From Paenibacillus sabinae T27 (lineage in GTDB: Bacteria > Bacillota > Bacilli > Paenibacillales > Paenibacillaceae), in NCBI RefSeq assembly GCF_000612505.1, contig NZ_CP004078.1:4131252-4195251 (forward strand): 64,000 nucleotides of DNA, in the 5' to 3' direction. The first letter of the stretch is position 1. Each line of letters starts with the position of its first letter. The notes beneath the pieces were generated by a model. It was not told where the DNA came from, made no database searches, and was given only the letters and a program-made list of their open reading frames with translations. This document shows positions 24,357 through 33,652 of this stretch, piece after piece. The translations under genes were made by a program, and so were the position numbers.

Positions 24357-27300
24357 TTAATCGTATAACCGGTCCTCAGGAGCGGGCTTCGCCGCAGGGG
24401 CACCGATCGCAATCCAGGAAATGACACCGTAGAATTGCTGAGTTTCGCGCAGACGAACAACCTGAAGTACGGCATCTGCGCTTCCCCTGCTTTTTAATGA
24501 AACATAGAAGAAGGGCTGGTTGGTCATGGCGACAATTACATAGCCTGTGTGGCCGAATGGCTCATCGAAGGTCACGGTGACATCCACGGTATCCGAGCCT
24601 GCAGCGAACAAGAACGCGGACATTCCAAACTGCTGAAGCGTCGACCGGTTACCCGCGCTCCGCACCGGATTGAAGGTCAGATGCTCGGGGCTCACCGCTT
24701 CCCGCATCAGTTGTTCTCCCCCGACGGAGGATGGAGCAAGATGCTGGCTCTGTACGCTCTCTTCTGCCAGATGGCTGGACTGAATGGAGAACGGAGCGAT
24801 CTTCGAGCCGTCCACCGCTTCGTCCAGAAGCTGCGATCCGCCTACCGCACCTTCGGCCAGTTGGTCACTGCCGATGCTCTTTGGTGCAAGCTTGCTTCCG
24901 TCAATCGAGCCACCCGGCAGCAGCTCCGGAGAACGAACCTCCTCAGACAGATGCTGAAGCGTAATCTCGCCCGCCGCAATATGGCGGCCTTTCACCGAGT
25001 CATCCGACAAATGTTCAGATTGAACGGCCAATGCGGCCAGGTGTTCGCCATAGACGGAGCAGGGCACAAGGTTATAGCTCTGTACGCTCTCTTCCGCCAG
25101 ATGACGGGTCTGAATGGAGAACGGGGCAATCTTCGAGCCGTCCACCGCTTCGTCTTGAAGCTGCTCGCCCCCTACCGCACCTTCGGCCAACTGGTCACTG
25201 CCGATGCTCTTCGGGGCCAGCTTGCTTGCGGCAATCGAGCCATCAAGCAGCAGCTCCGAAGAGCGCACCTCAGCCGAAAGATGCTGAAGCGTAATCCCGC
25301 CTGCGGTGATATGGTGGCCTTCTACCGAGCCGTCCGCCAGATGCTTCGATTGAACGGCGGCATCGGCCAGCTTGGCGGAATGGACGCTGCCGTCCGCAAG
25401 CTTCTCGGCCGTTACTGCGCTGCCGCCGAGTTTGTCGCTTGTTACACTTCCAGGTGACAGCTTCTTCGAGGTGACCGATTGATCCGCGAGGTGATGGATC
25501 TGAACCGCTTCGGCGGCGAGATGGCAGTTCTGCACGCTGCCTTCCTCGAGATGGTGAGACTGAATGGATAACGGAGCGATCTTCGAGCCGTCCACTGCTT
25601 CTTCCTGAAGCTGCTCGCCCCCCACCGCACCTGCGGCCAGTTGGTCACTGCCGATGCTCTTCGGGGCCAGCTTGCTTGCGTTAATTGAGCCATCCAGCAG
25701 CAGCTCCGAAGAGCGTACTTCTGCCGACAGATGCTGAAGCGTAATCCCGCCTGCGGCTATATGGCGGCCTTCTACCGCGCCGTCTGCCAAATGCTCCGAT
25801 TGCACGGCTGCATCGGCCAGCTTGGCGGAATGGACACTGCCGTCCGCGAGCTTCTCGGCCGTGACTGCGCTGCTGCCGAGTTTGTCGCTTGTTACACTCT
25901 CAGGTGACAGCTTCTGCGAGGTAACCGATTGATCCGCGAGGTGACGGAGCTGGACCGCTTCGGCGGCCAGATGGTAGCTCTGCACGCTGCCTTCCTCGAG
26001 ATGGTGAGACTGGATGGAGAACGGGGCAATCTTCGAGCCGTCCACCGCTTCTTCCTGAAGCTGCTCGCCCCCTACCGCACCTTCGGCCAGCTGGTCACTG
26101 CCGATGCTCTTCGGGGCCAGCTTGCTTGCATCAATTGAGCCATCCAGCAGCAGCTCCGAGGAGCGTACCTCGGCCGACAGATGCTGAAGCGTAACCCCGC
26201 CTGCGGCTATATGGCGGCCTTCTACCGAGCCGTCCGCCAGATGCTCCGATTGAACGGCCGATGACGCTAGCTTGGCGGAATGGACGCTGCCGTCCGCGAG
26301 CTTCTCGGCCGTGACTGCGCTGCCGCCGAGTTTGTCGCTTGTTACGCTCTCAGATGACAGCTTCTGCGAGGTAACCGATTGATCCGCGAGGTGGTGGAGC
26401 TGAACCGCTTCGGCGGCCAGATGGTAGCTCTGCACGCTGCCTTCCTCGAGATGGTGAGACTGGATGGAGAACGGGGCAATCTTCGAGCCATCCACCGCTT
26501 CTTCCTGAAGCTGCTCGCCCCCTACCGCATCTTCGGCCAACTGGTCACTGCCGATGCTCTTCGGGGCCAGCTTGCTTGCGGCAATCGAGCCATCCAGCAG
26601 CAGCTCCGAGGAGCGCACCTCAGCCGACAGATGCTGAAGCGTAACCCCGCCTGCGGCTATATGGCGGCCTTCTACCGAGCCTTCCGCCAGATGCTTCGAT
26701 TGAACGGCTGCATCGGCCAGCTTGGCGGAATGGACACTGCCGTCCGCGAGCTTCTCGGCCGTGACTGCGCTGCCGCCGAGTTTGTCGCTTGTTACGCTCT
26801 CAGATGACAGCTTCTGCGAGGTAACCGATTGATCCGCGAGGTGATGGATCTGGACTGCCTCGGCGACCAGATGGTAGCTCTGCACGATACCTTCCTCAAG
26901 ATGGTGAGACTGAATGGAGAACGGGGCAATCTTCGAGCCGTCCACCGCTTCTTCCTGAAGCTGCTCACCCCCCACCGCATCTTCGGCCAGTTGGTCACTG
27001 CCGATGCTCTTCGGGGCAAGCTTGCTTGCGTTAATTGAGCCATCGGGCAGCAGCTCCGAGGAACGCACCTCGGCCGACAGATGCTGAAGCGTAATCCCGC
27101 CCGCGGCTATATGGCGGCCTTCTACCGAGCCTTCCGCCAGATGCTCTCCCTTGACAGCTTCGGCAGCCAAATGCGTTGAACGAACAGTCCCTGCCCCAAG
27201 CTTGCCGGCGGTGACGCTGCCGTCCTGAAGCTGGGCGGACGAGACCGAGTCCGGCTGAAGATGACCGGAGCCGACGGACTGGGAGCGGATGTGCTCACCG

Positions 27301-30300
27301 CCAACAATGCCCGGGGACAAATGCTCCGGCTGAAGCGCGCCCGGCGCGATGGCCTCCTTCCCTACTGAGCCCGGCGCTAAATGCTCGGACTCAACAGCCG
27401 ATACGGACAGCTTGGCGGAATCGACGCTGCCGTCCGCGAGCTTGGAGGTCGTTACCGCTAAATCGCCAAGCTTATCGCTCGTCACGCTCTCAGGCGACAG
27501 CTTAAGCGAGGTAACCGCATGATCCGCAAGATGATGGGGCTGAACTGTATCAGCGGCAAGATGATGGCTCTGCACACTCGCCTCTTCCAGATGGCGGGAG
27601 TGGATGGAGAACGGGGCGATCTTCGAGCCGTCCACCGCTTCATCCTGAAGCTCAGCTCCCCCTATGGCGCCTTCTGCCAGCAGGCCACTGCCAATGCTAT
27701 TCGGCGCCAGTTTGCTTCCGGTGATCGAACCCTCAAGCAGTAGGTCCGAAGAGCGAACCTCCGCTGCCAGATGCTCAAGCGTAATTCCGCCCGCCGCAAT
27801 ATGGCGGCTTTCCACAGAGCCGTCCGCCAAATGTTCCGATTGGATCGACGATGCCTCCAAATGCTCGCTTCCGACCGAAGAGGGAGCCAGATGGTAGCTC
27901 TGTACGCTCTCTTCCTCCAGATGACGGGAGTGGATGGAGAATGGGGCAATCTTCGAGCCGTCCACCGCTTCGTCATGAAGCTCGGCTCCCCCTACGGCGC
28001 CTTCCGCCAGCAAGCCACTGCCGATGCTCTTCGGCGCCAGCTTGCTGCCGGTAATCGAGCCGTCGGGCAGCAGGTCCGAAGAGCGGACCTCCACTGCCAG
28101 ATGCTCCAGTGTAATTGCGCCCTCCGCAATATGGCGGCTATCCACCGAGCCGTCCCTCAGATGCTCTCCGGTAACGGATTCCTCGGCTAAATGCCCGGAA
28201 CCGACGGCTCCTTCCCCGAGCTTGTCGGCGGTAACGCTGCCGTCCTGAAGCTGGACGGAAGCGACGGAGTCCGGCAGAAGATGTCCGGAGCCGACGGACT
28301 GGGAGCGGATATGCTCGCTGCCGATCATATCGTGGGACAGATGCTCCGGCTGGAGCGCTCCCGCCGCGATCGCTGCCGATCCTACCGCGCCCGCCGCCAG
28401 ATGCTTCGATTGAACAGCAGCATCGGCCAGCTTGGCGGAAGTGACGCTGCCGTCCCGAAGCTTGGCGGAAGTTACCGCGAGGTCTCCGAGCTTGTCGCTT
28501 GTCACGCCCCCCGGTGCCAGCTTGAGCGAGGTGACCGAATGATCAGCCAGATGATGGGGCTGAACCGCTTCGGCTGCCAGATGGGTGCTCTGTACGCTCT
28601 CCTCCTCCAGATGACGGGACTGGATGGAATGAGAGGCGATCTTCGAGCCGTCCACCGCTTCGTCATGAAGCTCCGCTCTGCCTACCGCTCCTCCCTCCAG
28701 CCTGTCACCGCTGATGCTTCTCGTCGCAAGCTTGCTTCCGGTGATGGAGTTGTCAGGTAATAACTCCGAGGAGCGAACCTCGGCCGACAAATGTTCCAGC
28801 GTCACCCCGCCCGCCGTAATATGGCGGCTTTCGACCGCGCCTGCCGCCAGATGCCCCGGCTGAACGGCCGATGGCTCCAGATGCTGGCTGCCGACAGAAG
28901 ATGGGGCCAGGTGATAGCTTTGTACGCTCTCTTCCTCCAGATGACGGGACTGGACCGAGAACGGAGCAATCTTCGAGCCGTCCACCGCTTCGTCCTGAAG
29001 CTCTGCTCCGCCTACCGCGCCTGCCGCCAGCAGGCCGCTGCCGATGCTGCCAGGCGCAATCTTGCTTCCGTTAATCGAGCCGTCGGGCAGCAGCTCCGGG
29101 GATCGTACCTCCTCAGCCAAATGCCGGAGCGTGATTTCGCCCTCTTCAATATGGCGGCCTTGTACTGCGCCTTCGGCCAGCTGTTCGTCTGTGATGGACC
29201 CCGGGGCCAAATGCTCCGAGTGGACGGCTCCTGCCCCAAGCTTGCCAGCGGTGACGCTGCCGTCCTGAAGCTGGACCCAGGAGACCGAATCCGGCTGGAG
29301 ATGGCTTACTCCGACAGACTGAGAACGGATATGCTCGCCGCTGATCACGTCGGGGGACAAATGCTCCGAGCGAAGCGTGCCTGCCGCGATTGCATCTTTC
29401 CCTACCGAGCCTGCCGCCAGATGCTTCGGCTGTATGGCGGATGCGGCCAGCTTGGCGGAAGTGACGCTGCCGTCCGCGAGCTTGGCGGAAGTTACCGCGA
29501 GGTCGCTGAGCTTGTCGCTCGTCACGCTTTCGGGCGACAGCTTGAGCGAGGTGACCGCATGTTCCGCCAGATGATGAGGCTGGATGGCTTCCGCGGCAAG
29601 ATGATGGCTTTGCACGCTCTCTTCCTCCAGGTGGCGGGACTGGATGGAGAGGGAGGCGATCTTCGAGCCGTCCACCGCTTCGTCCTGAAGCTCCGCTCCG
29701 CCTACTGCCCCTGTCGCCAGTCTGTCGCTGCCGATGCTCTTTGGCGCCAGCTTACTGCCGCCAATCGATCCGTCGGGCAGCAGCTCCTGCGAGCGCACTT
29801 CCGCAGCCAGATGCTCAAGTGTAATTTCGCCCGCCGCAATATGGCGGCCTTCCACAGAGCTGTCCGCCAGATGCTCTCCGGCGACGGATTCCGCAGCCAA
29901 ATGGTCGGAGTGCACAGCTCCTGCATCAATCTTGCTGGCCGTGACGCTGCCGTCCTGAAGCTGGACGAACGATATCGAGCCCGGCAGAAGATGGCTAACT
30001 CCGACAGACAAGGAGCGGATATGTTCGCCGCCGATAATGCTGGGGGACAAATGCTCCGAGTAAATCGAGCCAGGGGCGATCGCTTCCTTCCCTACCGCGT
30101 CTTTCGCCAGATGCTCGGCTTCAACGGCGGCTTCGGCTAGCTTGGCGAAAGTGACGCTGCCGTCCGCGAGCTTGGCGGAGGTTACCGCAAGGTCGCTGAG
30201 CTTGTCGCTCGTCACGCTTTCAGGCGACAGCTTGAGTGAAGTGACTGCATGATCCGCCAGATGATGGGGCTGGACCGCTTCAGCGGCAATGTGGATATCT

Positions 30301-32162
30301 TTTACCGCGCCTTCCGCCAGCTTCTCCCCCGACACCGATCCCGGCTGAATGGCAACCGGTGCTACGCTGTTCTTCCGCAAATGCCGGCTGTCTACCGCTC
30401 CAGCAGCCAAATGCTCGCCATCCACGGCAGCGTCCTGGAGCACGCGGGCGCTGACGCTGGAATCGGCAAAATGCTTCTCTTCCACCGCGCACAACGCAAT
30501 ATGCTCACCGCTAACCGCTCCTGGCGCAATAGCGTAGTCTCCAATCGCGCCAGGCGCCAGCTTGCTTGCAACCACGCTGCCGTCCGCAAGCTTGGCGGCG
30601 GTAACGCTCTGGGCGCGCAGGTGTCCCGTGCCCACCGCTTCCCCGGCGAGCTCTCCGCCTGTAACGGCTCCGGCCGCCAGATGCCGGGAATGCACCGAAT
30701 CGTCCTTGAGATGCGGCGCCCCTACCGTACCGGCCCGAAGCTGTTCTTCTCCCACCGCTTCAGGCTGAATATGGGCGGAGCCTACGGCCTGAGGCGCAAG
30801 CTGCGAACTGCGCACGGCCGATTTGGCGATATGCCGGGTTCCCACGGACTCATCGGCAAGCTTGTGCCCGATTATACTCTGATCGGCAATCTTGGATGAA
30901 GTGACCGCCTGCTCCACAAGCTGCGCCGTACCGATCGCGCCTTCAGCCAGCTTGGTGTACGTTATGCTCCGGTCTGCCAGATGGCGGCCCGTTACGGCTC
31001 CACTGGCGATGTGTCCTTCGGAGACGCTGTCCGGCGCAAGATGCGAACCCTGTACTGACTCTGCGCCAAGCTCTCTCTCGCCGACTGCGCCTTCGGCCAG
31101 ATGGCTGCTGACGATGCTGCCGAGCTGCAGCTGTTCGCTTCCGATCACCCGGCCGGTGAGCTGCTCCGGGCCGATGGCTCCCGGCGCAAGATGCTTCGCT
31201 CCGACAATGCCTTCTCCCAAATGGTGGGCCCCAATGGCTCCATCCTCGATCTTCGCGCCGTTGATCGATCCATCTTCGATGATATCTCCGCCGACGGAGC
31301 CGTCGGCCAGCTTGGAACGGTCAATCAGGCCGCTCGCCAGATGCCGGATGCCAATCGAACCGCTCTGGATTTTGTCTCCGGTGACGGCGCCTTCCTCCAG
31401 AAGCTCGGTGGTGATGATGCACTCGCTTAAATGGCGGCTTTCAATCGACCGCTCGGCGATCTTGCTGGCATCGATCAGCCGATCGGCCAGCTTCTCGGGG
31501 CCGATGCTGCCCTCCTTCAGCTTCTCGCCGCCGATGGAGTGGTCGAGCAGCTTGCCGCCGGACACGCTGCCCTCGGCCAGATGAACGCCAGACACGGATT
31601 CCGGCGCGATCTTGACCGAAGTAATCGCCTTGTCCGCGATATGAATGGACTGGACCGCATAGTCCTGCAGCCACGGAGCGCCGATGATGCCGGGCTTCAG
31701 CTTCGAACCATCGATGCTTCGCGGAGCGATTTTCGGTCCCGTTACCGCTCCGTCCGACAGATCATCGGTATACACCTGCCGCTTCTCTTTCTCCAGCTTC
31801 ACGGCAAAAGGCTCGATCTCCGGCTTGATCTCGGGAGCCTCCTCCAGTTTGATCTCGGGAACTGTCTCCGGTTTGATCTCGGGAGCTGTCTCCGGAATGG
31901 TCTCGGAGACCGTCTCCGCCTGCTCGTTAAGGATTTCCACAGGCTCGGCGGCGGCCGAGGAGTGCAGTGCCAGCGCCTCTTTCTCCTCTTCCGCTTCCGT
32001 CTTGACAGCCGGAGCTATTGCTTTTTCAACACTTACCGTATCGACCTTCCACGACTGCTCTTCCCCGTCATCCAATATACTTATTTCCTTGATATTCGGG
32101 TTATCCACAAAATAAAGCCGTTTCTTCGACTTAACCGGCAGCTTCTTTCTGGATCTGCTCAC
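24357..32162 (-). CDS. giant decapeptide-repeat surface protein (WIAG-tail type)
   Basis: A 2,601-residue protein, GTG start at 32162 after GGAGGGAGGG. Residues 1-20 are basic (MSRSRKKLPVKSKKRLYF), 40-130 are acidic with PEIKPE-type repeats, 131-2490 consist of about 236 decapeptides with the pattern xSxxLxxxxV (for example TSAKLADGSV), hydrophobic at every fifth residue, and 2491-2601 form a separate beta-rich C-terminal domain ending in GVISWIAIGAPA. There is no signal peptide, anchor or membrane helix, as expected for a mother-cell protein deposited on a spore. The TSAKLADGSV type is familiar from phage tail fibres, where such repeats build trimeric beta-structures. I recall the ending as the WIAG-tail of Paenibacillus proteins. 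Flanking glycosyltransferases suggest it is glycosylated. Confidence 0.8.
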   Translation of the reverse strand: MSRSRKKLPVKSKKRLYFVDNPNIKEISILDDGEEQSWKVDTVSVEKAIAPAVKTEAEEEKEALALHSSAAAEPVEILNEQAETVSETIPETAPEIKPETVPEIKLEEAPEIKPEIEPFAVKLEKEKRQVYTDDLSDGAVTGPKIAPRSIDGSKLKPGIIGAPWLQDYAVQSIHIADKAITSVKIAPESVSGVHLAEGSVSGGKLLDHSIGGEKLKEGSIGPEKLADRLIDASKIAERSIESRHLSECIITTELLEEGAVTGDKIQSGSIGIRHLASGLIDRSKLADGSVGGDIIEDGSINGAKIEDGAIGAHHLGEGIVGAKHLAPGAIGPEQLTGRVIGSEQLQLGSIVSSHLAEGAVGERELGAESVQGSHLAPDSVSEGHIASGAVTGRHLADRSITYTKLAEGAIGTAQLVEQAVTSSKIADQSIIGHKLADESVGTRHIAKSAVRSSQLAPQAVGSAHIQPEAVGEEQLRAGTVGAPHLKDDSVHSRHLAAGAVTGGELAGEAVGTGHLRAQSVTAAKLADGSVVASKLAPGAIGDYAIAPGAVSGEHIALCAVEEKHFADSSVSARVLQDAAVDGEHLAAGAVDSRHLRKNSVAPVAIQPGSVSGEKLAEGAVKDIHIAAEAVQPHHLADHAVTSLKLSPESVTSDKLSDLAVTSAKLADGSVTFAKLAEAAVEAEHLAKDAVGKEAIAPGSIYSEHLSPSIIGGEHIRSLSVGVSHLLPGSISFVQLQDGSVTASKIDAGAVHSDHLAAESVAGEHLADSSVEGRHIAAGEITLEHLAAEVRSQELLPDGSIGGSKLAPKSIGSDRLATGAVGGAELQDEAVDGSKIASLSIQSRHLEEESVQSHHLAAEAIQPHHLAEHAVTSLKLSPESVTSDKLSDLAVTSAKLADGSVTSAKLAASAIQPKHLAAGSVGKDAIAAGTLRSEHLSPDVISGEHIRSQSVGVSHLQPDSVSWVQLQDGSVTAGKLGAGAVHSEHLAPGSITDEQLAEGAVQGRHIEEGEITLRHLAEEVRSPELLPDGSINGSKIAPGSIGSGLLAAGAVGGAELQDEAVDGSKIAPFSVQSRHLEEESVQSYHLAPSSVGSQHLEPSAVQPGHLAAGAVESRHITAGGVTLEHLSAEVRSSELLPDNSITGSKLATRSISGDRLEGGAVGRAELHDEAVDGSKIASHSIQSRHLEEESVQSTHLAAEAVQPHHLADHSVTSLKLAPGGVTSDKLGDLAVTSAKLRDGSVTSAKLADAAVQSKHLAAGAVGSAAIAAGALQPEHLSHDMIGSEHIRSQSVGSGHLLPDSVASVQLQDGSVTADKLGEGAVGSGHLAEESVTGEHLRDGSVDSRHIAEGAITLEHLAVEVRSSDLLPDGSITGSKLAPKSIGSGLLAEGAVGGAELHDEAVDGSKIAPFSIHSRHLEEESVQSYHLAPSSVGSEHLEASSIQSEHLADGSVESRHIAAGGITLEHLAAEVRSSDLLLEGSITGSKLAPNSIGSGLLAEGAIGGAELQDEAVDGSKIAPFSIHSRHLEEASVQSHHLAADTVQPHHLADHAVTSLKLSPESVTSDKLGDLAVTTSKLADGSVDSAKLSVSAVESEHLAPGSVGKEAIAPGALQPEHLSPGIVGGEHIRSQSVGSGHLQPDSVSSAQLQDGSVTAGKLGAGTVRSTHLAAEAVKGEHLAEGSVEGRHIAAGGITLQHLSAEVRSSELLPDGSINASKLAPKSIGSDQLAEDAVGGEQLQEEAVDGSKIAPFSIQSHHLEEGIVQSYHLVAEAVQIHHLADQSVTSQKLSSESVTSDKLGGSAVTAEKLADGSVHSAKLADAAVQSKHLAEGSVEGRHIAAGGVTLQHLSAEVRSSELLLDGSIAASKLAPKSIGSDQLAEDAVGGEQLQEEAVDGSKIAPFSIQSHHLEEGSVQSYHLAAEAVQLHHLADQSVTSQKLSSESVTSDKLGGSAVTAEKLADGSVHSAKLASSAVQSEHLADGSVEGRHIAAGGVTLQHLSAEVRSSELLLDGSIDASKLAPKSIGSDQLAEGAVGGEQLQEEAVDGSKIAPFSIQSHHLEEGSVQSYHLAAEAVQLRHLADQSVTSQKLSPESVTSDKLGSSAVTAEKLADGSVHSAKLADAAVQSEHLADGAVEGRHIAAGGITLQHLSAEVRSSELLLDGSINASKLAPKSIGSDQLAAGAVGGEQLQEEAVDGSKIAPLSIQSHHLEEGSVQNCHLAAEAVQIHHLADQSVTSKKLSPGSVTSDKLGGSAVTAEKLADGSVHSAKLADAAVQSKHLADGSVEGHHITAGGITLQHLSAEVRSSELLLDGSIAASKLAPKSIGSDQLAEGAVGGEQLQDEAVDGSKIAPFSIQTRHLAEESVQSYNLVPCSVYGEHLAALAVQSEHLSDDSVKGRHIAAGEITLQHLSEEVRSPELLPGGSIDGSKLAPKSIGSDQLAEGAVGGSQLLDEAVDGSKIAPFSIQSSHLAEESVQSQHLAPSSVGGEQLMREAVSPEHLTFNPVRSAGNRSTLQQFGMSAFLFAAGSDTVDVTVTFDEPFGHTGYVIVAMTNQPFFYVSLKSRGSADAVLQVVRLRETQQFYGVISWIAIGAPAAKPAPEDRLYD
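24693..31772 (-). repeat. 30-bp-period repeat array with higher-order units
   Basis: About 236 units of 30 bp, all in register with no frame interruption. A marker string, cttcgagccg (one copy with a mismatch), recurs at 24801, 25131, 25581, 26031, 26481, 26931, 27621, 27951, 28641, 28971 and 29661. Spacings are 330, four of 450, then 690/330 alternating: all multiples of 30. The part nearer the N-terminus (about 29,900-31,770) is more diverged. The pattern fits growth by unequal crossing-over of 11-, 15- and 23-unit blocks. Confidence 0.9.
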
Positions 32163-32476
32163 TAGCAGTCCCTCCCTCCGCTGTGTTTTCGCCTAAGCAT
32201 CATATGCACGAAACCGGGCGAATGACACCCTTCTCCCCTCCCGAACGCCAACTAAGCCGCGATTTTACGCATCCGGCTTTCTTGCATCGGAGGAATTGTT
32301 GGGGCATGCCCAGCTGCCGGAATCCGGGAGGAAAGTGAAAAAGGGCTTCTGTCACTCGCTCATTCGTCCACCCTGATAGGCCGCTATTCACATATTCTGA
32401 AAGAAAAGGCAAGAAGAAAGGCTGCGCCGCCCGTTAAACGGCAGGGCGAGGATGATTAACTGGGAGGGATCGATTA
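32163..32476. promoter_or_regulatory. divergent control region of the giant gene and the YheC/D gene
   Basis: There is no gene in this 314-bp stretch. CATATGATG (32206-32198, minus strand) lies 36 bases before the giant gene, and CATATTCTG (32391-32399, plus strand) lies 78 bases before the YheC/D gene. Both resemble the SigK -10 box CATAnnnTA with G as last base. Neither has AC at exactly 16-17 bases. Nothing else is recognised here. Confidence 0.4.
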
Positions 32477-33556
32477 ATGGGGCAACGACTCGTCGGTATA
32501 CTGCTTAATGCCGCTGCACACCGGGGGATTCCCCGGGGCAGGACGGGATGGGAGTCCCTTGCCTGCTATGAAGAAGCCGCAGCCGCCTACGGCCTGACCC
32601 CCTGTTATATGAAGCTATCGGACATCAATCCCGTTTACGGATATTGCGCCGCTTATATCAAGGGCCCCCGCGGTTATAAAAAAATGCTCCTGCCGATTCC
32701 CCAAGTCATCCATAACCGTGCCATTTACGCTGTTGGAAGCACCGGAACCGAACAGCTGACCGCCTACGGGGTGAAGGTGTTCAACCGGCAGAGCAGGTAC
32801 GGCAAAGATGAGATTCACCGGCTGCTTGAGCTCGATTCGGGGCTTCGCCGCCATCTTCCCGATACAGAGGCGGGCACCGAGGGGCTGGAACAGATGATGA
32901 AGCGTCACTCGGATCTTATTCTGAAGCCCCGCCGGGGAAGCGTCGGAAAAGGGATTATGCGCTTGAAACGCGATGACAATGAAGACTGGATCTTGAATTA
33001 TCTGCATAACCACCGGATGATGAAGGCGAATATCTCTCCCTCCCGGCTCCCCTTTGCTCTTGTGAACCTGATGGACACCGGAACTTATCTGGTTCAGGAA
33101 CGGATTCCGCTTGCGGAGGCGGCTGGAAGACCCTTTGACCTCCGGGTCACGGTCCAGCGCGGCTGGGGCGGTGAATGGGCCGTCACCGGACTGTTCGCCA
33201 AGCTGGCGTCTCCCGGCAGCTTCGTCTCCAATATCGCCCGCGGCGGAGAAGCGGTGGAGGCCGCTTTGGCGCTGGAGCAGGCCTTTCCTAGCCGTGCTGC
33301 CGCCCACTACCGCATGTCGGCCGCGGCACTCGCCCTTGCGGTAGCGCGCAGCTTGGAGAGCAGCCTGCCGGGGCTGGCCGATCTCGGGCTCGACATCGCG
33401 GTTACACAGGACGGCGAGCTATTTTTCATCGAATGCAACGGACGGGACCAGCGGTACGGATTCTACAAGGCGGGGCTGCCGGAGATCTGGAAGGAGAGCT
33501 ACCGGCGTCCCATGGGATATGCCCGCTACTTGCTGGACGGCGGAGCGATGCAATAA
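32477..33556 (+). CDS. YheC/YheD-type ATP-grasp endospore coat-associated protein
   Basis: A 359-residue protein. The C-terminal two thirds have an ATP-grasp fold: LILKPRRGSVGKGIMRLKRD (about 150-170, glycine-rich ATP loop), YLVQERIPLAEAAGRPFDLRVTVQRG (about 197-222) and DIAVTQDGELFFIECNGRDQR (about 305-325, metal-binding Glu/Asn). YheC and YheD of B. subtilis are found on the forespore coat. The ATP-grasp fold implies an ATP-dependent ligation, perhaps a peptide or glutamyl modification, but no substrate is known. It is divergent from the giant gene and shares a CATAnnnTG box, so it is probably part of the same spore-surface locus. The start is ATG 32477 after GGGAGGG. Confidence 0.85.
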   Translation: MGQRLVGILLNAAAHRGIPRGRTGWESLACYEEAAAAYGLTPCYMKLSDINPVYGYCAAYIKGPRGYKKMLLPIPQVIHNRAIYAVGSTGTEQLTAYGVKVFNRQSRYGKDEIHRLLELDSGLRRHLPDTEAGTEGLEQMMKRHSDLILKPRRGSVGKGIMRLKRDDNEDWILNYLHNHRMMKANISPSRLPFALVNLMDTGTYLVQERIPLAEAAGRPFDLRVTVQRGWGGEWAVTGLFAKLASPGSFVSNIARGGEAVEAALALEQAFPSRAAAHYRMSAAALALAVARSLESSLPGLADLGLDIAVTQDGELFFIECNGRDQRYGFYKAGLPEIWKESYRRPMGYARYLLDGGAMQ

Positions 33557-33652
33557 CGTTATTGATTTGTCTTCTATTCTATGTCAATATAATGCAGAGC
33601 GGGCGGGTCTTCAGCTACCCGCGGCCGCTGCATGACGGAAGGGAGACAAGGC

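Noticed and set aside
24357..32162. Reading the giant gene as a collagen-like (BclA-type) exosporium protein.
   Set aside because: There is no Gly-X-Y triplet pattern; the period is ten residues with Leu and Val at fixed positions.
24549..32165. Long open frames on the plus strand inside the giant gene (for example 28791-30140 and 31431-32165).
   Set aside because: The 30-bp period keeps all six frames free of stops. The plus-strand frames are broken, lack ribosome binding sites and have biased, repetitive composition; only the minus-strand frame is continuous with sensible ends.
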